A DNA stretch of 64,000 bases, from NCBI RefSeq assembly GCF_001029285.1, contig NZ_LDZY01000009.1:1-64000 (forward strand). The letters are read 5' to 3'. Positions 34,859 through 44,061 of the stretch are shown here, piece after piece (positions within the stretch are counted from its first letter, which is position 1; every line of letters begins with the position of its first letter). Position numbers and translations under genes: made by a program. The notes under the pieces were generated by a model. It saw only the letters and a program-made list of their open reading frames with translations, searched no databases and was not told where the DNA came from. This DNA is from Desulfosporosinus acididurans. GTDB lineage: Bacteria > Bacillota > Desulfitobacteriia > Desulfitobacteriales > Desulfitobacteriaceae.

Positions 34859-37111
34859 GTGGGGAGAAAACTCATTATTGCGGAAAAACCTTCTCAAGCT
34901 CGTGAATATGCCAATGCCTTAGGCGTTAGAAGCAGAGCTGACGGTTATCTGGAAAATGAGGCGTATATAATCACTTGGTGTTATGGCCATTTATTAGAAT
35001 TAGAACGACCTGAGACCTATATGGATTTAGATCGTGTTGGTAAACGGTGGAGTTTAAACCGTTTACCGGTACTTCCTAAGACGGCGGAATTTCGCAGAGT
35101 TGTTAAATCAGGAGCTGAAAAGCAGTACCAGATTGTCTTGCATTTGCTTAGGTCTTCGGAGATAGAAGAGGTGATTTGTGGTACAGATGCTGATCGAGAA
35201 GGGCAGTTGCTTTTCCAGGAAATTTGGGAGGCTTCCAAATGCCAAAAACCTTTAAAACGACTTTGGATCTCATCCTTAACTGCATCCTCAATTCTGGAAG
35301 GAATGAATAATCTTCAACCGGCCCAATCCGTTGCAGGCTTGGCCGCAGCTGGTCATGGAAGAGCTTATGCTGATTGGGATTTTGGTATGAATTTAACTGA
35401 AGGATTCACGTCTCTCTTTGGAAGTTATGACACGTTAAGAAAAAAGCCAAATGTTATTTCTATTGGACGAGTGCAAACCCCGACGCTGGCTCTCATCGTT
35501 GAACGAGAATGGGAGATACTTTCCTTTAACCCTCAGCCGTTCTTTGAAATACGGGCCGAGTTTGCAACAAGCAAGGGAAACTATATCGCTAAATGGTACG
35601 ATATAACCAATGAAACCAAACGAATAGCAAAGCGCGGCGAGGCTGAGGAAATTATCCAAAGAATTCAGGGAAAACCTGCTTTTATCCAGAAGCTCACGAA
35701 AAAGGACCTTCAAGAACCACCGCCTTTGCTCTTTGATTTAACCTCACTAACCGTTGCTGCATCGAAAAAATATGGATTTAGTGCCGAGAAGGTGTTAAAG
35801 ATCGCCCAATCCCTTTATGAAAAAAAGGGGATTACCTATCCTCGTACTGATTGTCCATACCTTTCTAAAGACCTAATTCCTAAGCTGGCAAATCATTTGG
35901 AGGCAGTTAACCAGGAACCTTACCGAAAATTAGTGGCAGAAGCGATTCGTTACGGAGTACCTCAAGGGAAACGGGTGATCAATACAATTAGCGCGCATCA
36001 TGCTATAATTCCGACAACCGAAAAGACTGCTAGAGACAGACTTACACGAGACGAACAAAATCTTTACGATTTGATTGTACGACGTTTTATCGCTGTATGG
36101 TATCCTCCGGCGAAGTATAGCCAGACTGATGTGGACACAGTAATCGAAGGTGAACATTTTGCTGTCAAAGGAAAGATCTTGAAAAATCCTGGCTGGAAAG
36201 TTGTTTACGATTACGACAAGGACGAAATCGAGGATGGAACGACGACCGTCTTACCTCCTTTGGATCAAGGTCAAGAGGTCGAAACAAAAGCTCTTTCAAT
36301 TGAGGAGAAAACCACGAAGCCTCCTAAACGCTATTCCCAGGGAGACTTGCTAAAAGCTATGGAAGGAGCGGGAAAACAAGTTGACGATGAGATACTTCGG
36401 CAACAATTAAAAGGGAAAGGGTTGGGAACCGTTGCCACCCGGCCGGCAATTATCGAGAGCTTAATTGATCGTGGATACATTTATCAAGAACAGAAGGCGT
36501 TGAAGCCTACTGTCAAGGGAACCGAACTTATTCAACTTATCAAGAAACGGCTCGCTAAAGCTCAGCTTCTGATAAGCGCCGAAATGACAGGACAAATGGA
36601 ATTCAACCTTTCTAAAGTTGAAAAAGGGAAATTAACCTTGGAAGCTTATATTTCTGATGTCGAAATGGCTATCCGTCAGATTATTGAGGAGCTGCGTACA
36701 TTTGAACAAACTAATGGGAAGATGCCCATAGCAGTGGGTTCTAAACCATTGGCGCCGAAATCTATAACGGGAGGTGTCCATAGAACCCTTGCTAAGAAGG
36801 ATAAATCAGGATCTAAAATCGCGGATGAAGGATTGACCTTGCTCGGAAAATGTCCAAGGTGCGGGCACGAGGTGATCGAGGGTCAGAAAGGGTTCGGCTG
36901 CTCAAATTGGAAAAATGGGTGTCATTTTGTAATTTGGAAGAAACAGCTCTGTGGCAAAACTATAACTCCTAATCAAGTCAAAAGTCTGCTTAAAAAGGGC
37001 AGGACTCCTCTCATCAAAGGTTTTAAATCAAATACCGGTAAAAAATTTTCAGCCTATTTGGTTTGGGACAAACCAGAAGAGGGTAAATTGAAATTTGAGT
37101 TTGAACAGTAA
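34859..37111 (+). CDS. topB: DNA topoisomerase III
   Basis: Type IA topoisomerase of 750 residues. An N-terminal Toprim domain (KLIIAEKPSQAREYANALG, then CGTDADREGQLLFQEI) is followed by the strand-passage domain with the active Tyr327 in ITYPRTDCPYLS and SIGRVQTPTLAL. The C-terminus has one zinc ribbon (CPRCGHEVIEGQKGFGCSN) and a basic tail. It removes negative supercoils and decatenates. Start is GTG with TAGGAGG 7 bases before. Confidence 0.95.
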   Translation: MGRKLIIAEKPSQAREYANALGVRSRADGYLENEAYIITWCYGHLLELERPETYMDLDRVGKRWSLNRLPVLPKTAEFRRVVKSGAEKQYQIVLHLLRSSEIEEVICGTDADREGQLLFQEIWEASKCQKPLKRLWISSLTASSILEGMNNLQPAQSVAGLAAAGHGRAYADWDFGMNLTEGFTSLFGSYDTLRKKPNVISIGRVQTPTLALIVEREWEILSFNPQPFFEIRAEFATSKGNYIAKWYDITNETKRIAKRGEAEEIIQRIQGKPAFIQKLTKKDLQEPPPLLFDLTSLTVAASKKYGFSAEKVLKIAQSLYEKKGITYPRTDCPYLSKDLIPKLANHLEAVNQEPYRKLVAEAIRYGVPQGKRVINTISAHHAIIPTTEKTARDRLTRDEQNLYDLIVRRFIAVWYPPAKYSQTDVDTVIEGEHFAVKGKILKNPGWKVVYDYDKDEIEDGTTTVLPPLDQGQEVETKALSIEEKTTKPPKRYSQGDLLKAMEGAGKQVDDEILRQQLKGKGLGTVATRPAIIESLIDRGYIYQEQKALKPTVKGTELIQLIKKRLAKAQLLISAEMTGQMEFNLSKVEKGKLTLEAYISDVEMAIRQIIEELRTFEQTNGKMPIAVGSKPLAPKSITGGVHRTLAKKDKSGSKIADEGLTLLGKCPRCGHEVIEGQKGFGCSNWKNGCHFVIWKKQLCGKTITPNQVKSLLKKGRTPLIKGFKSNTGKKFSAYLVWDKPEEGKLKFEFEQ

Positions 37112-37190
37112 GCAACTATAATTGTCGTAAAAATACGGTCTTATGCTTGACCAGTGAATGAAAATATTAGCGGATAGGACGGAGAATAAA

Positions 37191-38381
37191 ATGCCAACAT
37201 CCTTTGCCCAACTCGGAGTAGAAGAAAAGTTAGTTCTTGCCTTGAATCAACAAGGAATCAATGAGCCAACAGCTATTCAAGAACAAGCAATCCCCTTAGT
37301 TTTAGAGCGTCATGATGTTGTAGGACAATCTGAAACAGGAACTGGTAAAACCTTGGCCTATTTGCTGCCGATTTTTCAGAAAATAGATCGTTTAAAAAGA
37401 GAGAATCAAGCCTTAATTCTCACTCCAACTCATGAATTAGCATTGCAAATTAATGCTGAGATAGGGATACTTGCTAAAAATTCCGGCCTGCCGGTTACTG
37501 CGGCTGCAATAATTGGGAATGTGAATATCACTAGGCAAATTGAAAAGTTAAAAGAAAAACCACATATTCTTGTAGGCTCAAGCGGCCGAATTTTAGAGCT
37601 CATAAAGAAAAGAAAGATATCAGCTCAAAGTCTTAAAACAATTGTTCTTGATGAAGCAGATCGTTTATTAGATGAAGATAATGTCCATGACGTTGCGGCT
37701 GTTGTCAAAACTGCTTTGAGGGATACCCAACTTCTTTTATTTTCAGCAACGCTTCCTGAAACAACAACTCAGCGCGCTATGGAATTTTTGAAAAATCCTC
37801 AAGTTCTGCGAGTGACTAAGACAATAAAGATTAACCCGACAATTTCTCATGACTATATTGTTGCAGAACAAAGGGATAAATTTGAAGTTTTAAGAAAGCT
37901 CATCCGTAGTATATCCCCAAAAAGAGCTCTAATCTTTGTCAATAAAAGTGAGGAAATTGAAAAAACCGTTGAGAAACTTAACTATCATGGAATAGAAGCG
38001 GAAGGAATTTATGGGGGAGCAAGCAAAATAAACCGTCACAAAGCAATGGATGAGTTTAGATCGGGGAAACTACGTATATTGGTAGCTTCCGATTTAGCAT
38101 CCCGGGGTTTAGACATAAAAGGGATAAGCCATATTTTTAATCTTGATTTGCCGGAAGATCATCAAATTTACCTTCATAGGGTAGGACGGGCCGGCAGGGC
38201 AGGGGAAGGCGGAAAAGCCATATCACTTGTTACAAAATCTGAAATTTCTTACTTAAAAAAGTTAGAAAATGTATATGGAATTAACATTAATCCGAAAGAG
38301 ATGGCCTTTGGGAAAATTGTTGATCCACAGAAAAGACAATTTTATGGGAGAGCAAAAACTCGAACCAAAAATCCAAGCTAA
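37191..38381 (+). CDS. DEAD-box RNA helicase
   Basis: ATP-dependent RNA helicase of about 396 residues containing only the two RecA-like domains and a short basic tail. Motifs: Q motif near TAIQEQAIP, GQSETGTGKT, TPTHELALQ, VLDEADRLLDE, SATLP, VASDLASRGLDIKGI and HRVGRAGRAG. It lacks the C-terminal RNA-binding domain of DbpA and is closest in size to CshB-type helicases. ATG at 37191 follows CGGAG; an ATG at 37158 is in frame. The RNA target is unknown. Confidence 0.9.
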   Translation: MPTSFAQLGVEEKLVLALNQQGINEPTAIQEQAIPLVLERHDVVGQSETGTGKTLAYLLPIFQKIDRLKRENQALILTPTHELALQINAEIGILAKNSGLPVTAAAIIGNVNITRQIEKLKEKPHILVGSSGRILELIKKRKISAQSLKTIVLDEADRLLDEDNVHDVAAVVKTALRDTQLLLFSATLPETTTQRAMEFLKNPQVLRVTKTIKINPTISHDYIVAEQRDKFEVLRKLIRSISPKRALIFVNKSEEIEKTVEKLNYHGIEAEGIYGGASKINRHKAMDEFRSGKLRILVASDLASRGLDIKGISHIFNLDLPEDHQIYLHRVGRAGRAGEGGKAISLVTKSEISYLKKLENVYGININPKEMAFGKIVDPQKRQFYGRAKTRTKNPS

Positions 38382-38540
38382 ATATGACTATTTTTGTTTG
38401 GGTCTGAGATCTACTTCGATTATATAAAGGTCTTTGTACATATAAATGACAATTGATATAATTTTCTGTGATCATAGAGAGTTCTCAAGAGTTATGAATT
38501 ATATGGGACGATGGTAAGACTTTTATTTAGGAGGTAAGCA

Positions 38541-39419
38541 ATGCATACATCTCCAGGTGAATTAGCCCAGGCATTAAAACAAGAAGGCTATATGATTGAT
38601 CTAGAAACAGCAACAACTTTATTTTTAGGCCTTTATTTAAAAAAGCCTTGCCTTATTGAAGGACCGGCCGGTGTTGGAAAAACGCATCTAGCTATAGCCT
38701 TGGCTAAGGCAGAGCGCCGAAAATTAATACGGCTGCAATGTTATGAAGGATTGGATATCACAAAAGCACTTTATGATTGGAATTATGCGAAGCAGCTTTT
38801 GCGTCTTCAGCTTGCTAAAACAGATGATTGGGAAAAAATTAAGCTTAATTTGTTTTCAGAGGAATTTTTACTGGCCCGTCCACTCCTGGAATCAATTCGT
38901 TCTGAGGAGCCTGTCCTGTTATTAATTGATGAACTGGATAAAAGCGATGAAGAATTCGAAAGTTTTCTTTTAGAGCTGCTTGCGGAGCAACAAGTTACAA
39001 TTCCGGAATTAGGAACCATAACTTCAAAAGCCAATCCTATTGTAATTTTAACAAGTAATAATAGTCGGGATTTCAGCGATGCCTTAAGAAGGCGATGTAT
39101 CCATATCTACCTGACATATCCAACCCTTGAACGAGAAATGTCCATCTTGAGCTCACAGGTTCCCGATCTTACTGAACAACTCGTTCAAGAGGTCTGTGAA
39201 TTTGTTGCTAAAGTTCGTAAGCTTCCTTTGCAAAAATTACCGAGCGTTTCGGAATCCATCGATTTTGCCTGTGCTTTAAAAGCACTTCAAAAAGACAAGG
39301 TAAATTATAGTAACTTGATGGGGTTACTTAATGTCTTGTTGAAATACCCTAAGGACATCGTCAAGTTGGAGGAACGTCTAAAAAAATGGGATTCTGAGCT
39401 TAAGGTTAGGATGGACTAA
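38541..39419 (+). CDS. MoxR-type AAA+ ATPase
   Basis: ATPase of 292 residues with Walker A GPAGVGKT, Walker B LLLIDELDKSDEE, a sensor region (VILTSNNSRDFSDALRRR) and the family sequence KLIRLQCYEGLD. MoxR proteins work with VWA-domain partners as chaperones that insert metals or assemble enzymes. The VWA gene starts 3 bases after the stop codon. The start follows AGGAGG. The client complex is not in view. Confidence 0.9.
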   Translation: MHTSPGELAQALKQEGYMIDLETATTLFLGLYLKKPCLIEGPAGVGKTHLAIALAKAERRKLIRLQCYEGLDITKALYDWNYAKQLLRLQLAKTDDWEKIKLNLFSEEFLLARPLLESIRSEEPVLLLIDELDKSDEEFESFLLELLAEQQVTIPELGTITSKANPIVILTSNNSRDFSDALRRRCIHIYLTYPTLEREMSILSSQVPDLTEQLVQEVCEFVAKVRKLPLQKLPSVSESIDFACALKALQKDKVNYSNLMGLLNVLLKYPKDIVKLEERLKKWDSELKVRMD

Positions 39420-39422
39420 ACG

Positions 39423-40781
39423 ATGAACGGGTGGGATTTTCTTAGATTAATTAATGGCCTGAGACAAGCTTCGATTATGATTTCATCTGAAGATGTTCGT
39501 GATGTTCAAATCTGTCTCGATCGATTTCCGATGATAGCGGAAAAACAGATAATGAAGGCACTTTTAATTCGCAGACCTCAAGACCTAATCATGTTTGAAA
39601 GTGTTTGGAGAATCATTTTTGCTGCAAATTTGCTGGGTACAGCTGATGATGCTGAAGATTCAACGAGGGTTATTAACATTGAGGATAAGAACAGCCCCAG
39701 TATAGGCGGACAAGGTGTCGGACGAGGATTTGGCGGTATTAGTCTATCGAATTCAGAAGGGCATGATGTTTCTAAAGATCTTACTCTAAAAATTAATCCG
39801 GCGAAACTTGAAGTATTAATGAATAAGATAGGGGCATTCGATGATCTTGTTAAAGCTGTTTTAGCAGATATGAACTATTATACCTGGATTAATTCCTATG
39901 AATTAGATTACCAACGAGGATCACTTACCGAAGAGGAATGGTACGCTCATTTAAACTTACGCTCATCGATAATTGATGAAATCAGACATCAGGTATTGGC
40001 ACTTCAAGTGCATAAAGAAAACAGCTGGCAGCCTTTGGCCCGGCAACATTTTTTGGTTAAACCACTGAGCAATCTTACAGATCTAGAAAAGAGTTTAGTA
40101 AAATCGAGTATTCGAAAATGGACCCGAAAATTAGCCGTCCGGCCTGGACAACGCTGGAAACCAACTACTAGAAGAGGGCTGATCGACATTGCCCGAATTG
40201 TACGCCAAAGCGTTCAGTGTAACGGACTAATTTTTAAGTTGAGTTTTCACCAGCGGATCCCTCGTGCACCCGAGTTAATCGTTCTCTGTGACGTTTCAAA
40301 TTCAATGGCACCATTTGTAGAATTTCTTATCTTTTTAATTTCTTGTTTTAAACGGTGTTACCGAAAAATTAGGGTTTGTTTTTTTATTGAAACTGTTTGG
40401 GATGTTTCGGATTTCATTTGGGATGAAGATTTTGAGGATATCAGACAAAAGATAACGAGTTGGGGGCATAAGATTAGTCTTGGGTACTCAGATTACGGAG
40501 CAGCTTTTAAAGAACTGGCCGAGAATTATTTAGTTAACGTGTCTGCCAGGGGAACGATTGTGATATTAGGTGATGGTAAGAATAATTATCGTTCACCACA
40601 AAAAGAGTATATTGCCCAAATTTCTGAACGAGTTAAACAGATCTTCTGGCTGAATCCTTTAAATGCTGAGGAGTGGAATGATCCTGATAATATCATGAAA
40701 CATTATCAGCCTTTCTATAGGAAAGCTTATCGTTGCCGTTCTGCAGAAGACTTGCTAAAAATAGTTAGAGATGTTTTTTAA
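39423..40781 (+). CDS. VWA-domain protein (CoxE-like), partner of the MoxR ATPase
   Basis: Protein of 452 residues; the C-terminal half is a von Willebrand A domain with a MIDAS motif (DVSNSM, then a downstream Asp in LGDGKNNY). The N-terminal part is helical with a Gly-rich stretch (about 90-110). It pairs with the MoxR ATPase gene directly upstream, as in many CoxD/CoxE-type modules. No CO dehydrogenase genes are nearby, so the client is unknown. Confidence 0.85.
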   Translation: MNGWDFLRLINGLRQASIMISSEDVRDVQICLDRFPMIAEKQIMKALLIRRPQDLIMFESVWRIIFAANLLGTADDAEDSTRVINIEDKNSPSIGGQGVGRGFGGISLSNSEGHDVSKDLTLKINPAKLEVLMNKIGAFDDLVKAVLADMNYYTWINSYELDYQRGSLTEEEWYAHLNLRSSIIDEIRHQVLALQVHKENSWQPLARQHFLVKPLSNLTDLEKSLVKSSIRKWTRKLAVRPGQRWKPTTRRGLIDIARIVRQSVQCNGLIFKLSFHQRIPRAPELIVLCDVSNSMAPFVEFLIFLISCFKRCYRKIRVCFFIETVWDVSDFIWDEDFEDIRQKITSWGHKISLGYSDYGAAFKELAENYLVNVSARGTIVILGDGKNNYRSPQKEYIAQISERVKQIFWLNPLNAEEWNDPDNIMKHYQPFYRKAYRCRSAEDLLKIVRDVF

Positions 40782-40789
40782 GGAGGGTC

Positions 40790-42232
40790 TTGCCTATTTC
40801 CATTCTAGTAATAACTATAGCCTTAATTACCATAGCCCAATTGATTATTCTCGGGTCCGTCGTATTTCTAGAAAACAGAGACCCTACAAAGACCATTATT
40901 TGGCTATTAATTCTTGGTGCTTTGCCTATTTTAGGTGCTCTAATATATCTCATGTTAGGCAGATTGGTACGTAAACATCAACTTTCACATCATACTCAGC
41001 TTTTGCAGGGACCTACGGAAGAACTTTTAATGGAACGACAGGCAATTCAAGCTGAAGACGATGATGATCAGACCACAAGTATTCCAATCAATCGCAAACT
41101 CGCAAATATTTTAATGAATGATGCCTCTGCCCCCATAACCTTTAATAATCGTTCACAAGTGCTTACCAATGGTATCGACACATTTAAAGCGATCTTTGAC
41201 GCCATCGAAAGCGCCAAGAATCATATTCATTTGGAATTCTTTATATTTCACAATGACAGCATTGGACGGGATATTCTAAATTTATTGATGCGCAAAGTAT
41301 CTGAAGGTGTCAAAGTCCGAGTTCTGGTCGATGGTTTGGTTAATCGTTCTTTGCGAAAACATTTTGGCGAATTACGAGCAGCAGGAGTTGAGGCGGAAGT
41401 ATTTTATCCGGTCCGCTTTCCATTTCTATCGCGGCGTCTTAACTTGCGCAATCACCGTAAAATTGTTGTCATTGATGGCCGAATCGGTTTTCTGGGAGGA
41501 CTAAACGTCGGAGATGAATATTTATCTCTCAATCAAAGAATCGGTTTCTGGCGAGACACTTTTCTGAAACTTGAGGGGGATTCTGTTAATTTTCTGCAAG
41601 CGGTGTTCTTAAATGACTGGAATGGAACCACTCGACAAAAACTATTTGATGTGGACTACTATCCTAAGGCGAACCAACTAGATGTTCAAATGACACAAAT
41701 TGCTGCTACCGGCCCTGATTCTGATTGGGGTTCGATGCTGGAAATCTTCTTTGTAGCTTTGACCAGTGCTGAAAAAGCGATTTATATTGAAACACCTTAT
41801 TTTATACCCGATGAAGGTTCAATAATGGCGTTAAAAACCGCAGCCTTAAGCGGCATAGATGTACGAGTTATTCTACAAGGTGTGGCTGATCATAAAATTA
41901 CCTATTGGGCCTCTCTTTCCTACGTTGAAGAGTTATTGGAAGCTGGAGTCCGAATATATCAATATAAAAAGGGAGTTCTACACGCCAAAATCTTAATCCT
42001 GGATGGAGAAATCGGGGTTGTTGGCTCGACTAATTTTGATATTCGAAGTTTTAGTTTAAATTTTGAAATTAGTGCTTTTATATACGATGAACCTTTGGCT
42101 CATCGTTTAGAACGAGACTTTTATCAAGATCTTCAAGACAGTAAGGAATTAATTCTCACTGAATATAAAAATCGTCCTTTCTCCAATCGTCTGAAAGAAT
42201 CAAGTGCTCGCTTGTTCTCCCCGCTTCTATAA
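40790..42232 (+). CDS. cls: Cardiolipin synthase
   Basis: Phospholipase D-family enzyme of 480 residues. Two N-terminal membrane helices (about 5-25 and 37-58) anchor it; the two HKD active sites are NHRKIVVIDGRIGFLGG and HAKILILDGEIGVVGSTN. It joins two phosphatidylglycerols into cardiolipin. Start is TTG at 40790 with AAGGAGGG before it, 8 bases after the VWA gene, so it may be co-transcribed. A CCCGCTT/AAGCGGG hairpin (42220-42237) overlaps the stop codon. Confidence 0.93.
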   Translation: MPISILVITIALITIAQLIILGSVVFLENRDPTKTIIWLLILGALPILGALIYLMLGRLVRKHQLSHHTQLLQGPTEELLMERQAIQAEDDDDQTTSIPINRKLANILMNDASAPITFNNRSQVLTNGIDTFKAIFDAIESAKNHIHLEFFIFHNDSIGRDILNLLMRKVSEGVKVRVLVDGLVNRSLRKHFGELRAAGVEAEVFYPVRFPFLSRRLNLRNHRKIVVIDGRIGFLGGLNVGDEYLSLNQRIGFWRDTFLKLEGDSVNFLQAVFLNDWNGTTRQKLFDVDYYPKANQLDVQMTQIAATGPDSDWGSMLEIFFVALTSAEKAIYIETPYFIPDEGSIMALKTAALSGIDVRVILQGVADHKITYWASLSYVEELLEAGVRIYQYKKGVLHAKILILDGEIGVVGSTNFDIRSFSLNFEISAFIYDEPLAHRLERDFYQDLQDSKELILTEYKNRPFSNRLKESSARLFSPLL

Positions 42233-42328
42233 GCGGGAGTGTCGAAGTCGAATAAATAATGAAGAAATTCTTATAAGGAGGAAATTCCCGGTTTCTAGAG
42301 AATATTGTAGTAGGACGCTAGGTAATGC

Positions 42329-42381
42329 CTAATCAAAAGGAAGAGTGATGATACTCTTTAACGATATGCATTTTTGATTAG
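42329..42381 (+). other. Structured leader before the 3-hydroxyisobutyrate dehydrogenase-like gene
   Basis: CTAATCAAAA (42329-42338) pairs perfectly with TTTTGATTAG (42372-42381) and encloses a second hairpin AAGAGT-gatgat-ACTCTT (42341-42358). It lies about 58 bases before the start codon. I do not recognise it as a known riboswitch. Confidence 0.45.
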
Positions 42382-42439
42382 CTTTAACCAACTGCAGACG
42401 ATCGATTTAACCTTAGAAATAGAAAGGAGTATGAAGATC

Positions 42440-43342
42440 TTGTTAACAATAAAACAAAATTCCAGGATTGGCTTCGTTGGCACAGGGGTTATGGGCAAAA
42501 GCATGGCGGGACATTTATTATCGGCTGGCTATGAAGTGAATATTTACACCAGAACTAAAAGTAAAGCAGAATCACTCCTATCTGCCGGAGCCGTTTGGCA
42601 AGAAACGGTCGAAAAGCTGGCACAAAATAGTGATATTATCATTACTATGGTAGGTTATCCTAAGGATGTCGAAGAAATCTATTTAGGAGAACATGGAATT
42701 GTTAATTATGCTCAAAGCGGAAGTTATCTAATTGATATGACTACTTCGTCGCCATCATTAGCTAAAAAAATATATGAGGAAGCGCTTGCAAAGGAAATGT
42801 TCGCCTTAGATGCACCGGTTTCCGGAGGAGATGTGGGCGCTAAGGAAGCGCGTTTGGCGATTATGGTAGGTGGTGATGAGGAAGTCTTTAACGTATTAGT
42901 CCCGGTTTTGAGTTATTTAGGTAAAAACATTGTTTATCAAGGGAAGGCTGGAGCGGGTCAACATACTAAAATGTGCAATCAAATTGCTATTGCGACTAAT
43001 ATGATTGGCGTGTGTGAAGCAATGGCCTATGCTTCTAAATCGGGCTTAGATCCTGACACGGTTCTTAAGAGCATTGCTACTGGTGCAGCAGGAAGTTGGT
43101 CATTAAGCAACTTGGCGCCTCGTATGCTTGCGAATGATTTTGCTCCTGGTTTTTATGTCAAGCATTTTATTAAAGATATGACAATTGCCTTGAATGCTGC
43201 TGATGAAATGGGACTATTGACTCCAGGCTTGAAGCTTGCAAAATCCTTATATGACAAATTAGCCGCTGCCGGTGAAGAAAACAGCGGTACACAAAGTCTA
43301 TATAAGTTATACACTTCTTTGACATCTGTAGTTAACCAGTAA
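42440..43342 (+). CDS. NAD(P)-dependent oxidoreductase, 3-hydroxyisobutyrate dehydrogenase family
   Basis: Beta-hydroxyacid dehydrogenase of about 300 residues. The Rossmann motif GFVGTGVMGKSMAGHLL is near the start, followed by substrate signature DAPVSGGDVGAKEARLAIMVGG and the catalytic Lys in GAGQHTKMCNQI. TTG at 42440 is preferred: AAAGGAG lies 10 bases before it, whereas the ATG at 42431 is almost on top of the site. Substrate may be 3-hydroxyisobutyrate, tartronate semialdehyde or a related acid; the sequence does not decide. Confidence 0.85.
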   Translation: MLTIKQNSRIGFVGTGVMGKSMAGHLLSAGYEVNIYTRTKSKAESLLSAGAVWQETVEKLAQNSDIIITMVGYPKDVEEIYLGEHGIVNYAQSGSYLIDMTTSSPSLAKKIYEEALAKEMFALDAPVSGGDVGAKEARLAIMVGGDEEVFNVLVPVLSYLGKNIVYQGKAGAGQHTKMCNQIAIATNMIGVCEAMAYASKSGLDPDTVLKSIATGAAGSWSLSNLAPRMLANDFAPGFYVKHFIKDMTIALNAADEMGLLTPGLKLAKSLYDKLAAAGEENSGTQSLYKLYTSLTSVVNQ

Positions 43343-43389
43343 TTATATGTTGCTAAAGCGCACAAATTAGTCATTAAGCACTATAGATA

Positions 43390-43433
43390 AGGACCATGGA
43401 GGAATAGTAATAAGTTTCTTTCATGGTCTTTTA
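43390..43433 (+). terminator. Terminator after the dehydrogenase gene
   Basis: GGACCATG pairs with CATGGTC(T) around a 23-base loop, followed by TTTTAT. Confidence 0.7.
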
Positions 43434-43677
43434 TAACGGGGTTTATTAATTCCATAATTCATTATTCATATGGCCAAATAAGACGTGTTCATTTGCTCGC
43501 TGAGGCATTTAAATATTAAGTTTAAAAAGCAATTATCCTATCATAAAATATATAGGATTCGATTCAGCTCGACAAATAATTTTGGGCATCAATTTATATG
43601 AGAAATTTGCTATTTGAATTCCCAATAGAATTATCGATTTAATTAATTCACTATATAATATATTAATTATAGTAATA

Positions 43678-43706
43678 TTGACTTCTAGTAACCTCAGTGC
43701 TAATCT
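43678..43706 (+). promoter_or_regulatory. Promoter of qmo copy 1
   Basis: TTGACT (43678-43683), 17-base spacer, TAATCT (43701-43706). The segment around the -10 box (TCAGTGCTAATCT) is also found, with the same spacing, before qmo copy 2 (56752-56780), although the sequences around differ. The start point would be near 43713, giving a leader of about 350 bases. Confidence 0.65.
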
Positions 43707-43781
43707 TAAATACGTAAGCTAACTAACTACGACATTAAAAGTTGTATATTATTTTTTGTACATGTATTATTTTGCTTAGAA

Positions 43782-43813
43782 GAGAGGCCTTTCGGGTCTA
43801 CTTATTTTTTTTA
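43782..43813 (+). terminator. Terminator-like hairpin in the leader of qmo copy 1
   Basis: AGGCC pairs with GGTCT across TTTCG, with outer AAG/CTT pairing, followed by ATTTTTTTT. It lies about 70 bases after the predicted start point, so it could act as an attenuator. The remainder of the gap 43343-44061 is AT-rich with no other gene. Confidence 0.5.
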
Positions 43814-43985
43814 GTTCTTTATGTGAAAGTATTCATATTCCCTGCTTATGATATAAACGTCAAGGGATTAATGTTAACGTGTAAATAGTCTTAATAATCC
43901 AAATTTATATTATTTTATACAATATAAATTGAATTCGTTATAGGAGAAAGCAAATACCTCCATAATCATCTTGGAGGAGTGCTAT

Positions 43986-44015
43986 ATGGTTGGTCCGGGA
44001 AACCGGACTGACTAG
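43986..44015 (+). CDS. Candidate 9-codon leader ORF before qmoA copy 1
   Basis: TTGGAGGAGT (43971-43980) is an excellent ribosome site 6 bases before an ATG that encodes MVGPGNRTD and a TAG stop. The coding part overlaps a perfect hairpin GTCCGG-GAAA-CCGGAC (43993-44008), and a second stem CTCG/CGAG follows. CCTCC (43957-43961) upstream can mask the ribosome site GGAGG. None of this exists before copy 2. It may be a regulatory leader peptide or a remnant of inserted DNA. Confidence 0.35.
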   Translation: MVGPGNRTD

Positions 44016-44061
44016 CTCGGCGTTCGTCGAGATTTTACTGGCATATAAGGGAGGTAAAAGG

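Noticed and set aside
42220-42237. CCCGCTT/AAGCGGG hairpin at the cls stop as another dispersed repeat
   Set aside because: Only the hairpin shape is similar; flanking sequence does not match the repeat and the 5' arm is coding.
43990-44061. In-frame extension of qmoA copy 1 upstream of the ATG at 44062
   Set aside because: The extension is not shared by copy 2, lacks a ribosome site and runs through two hairpins; the shared ATG has a good site.
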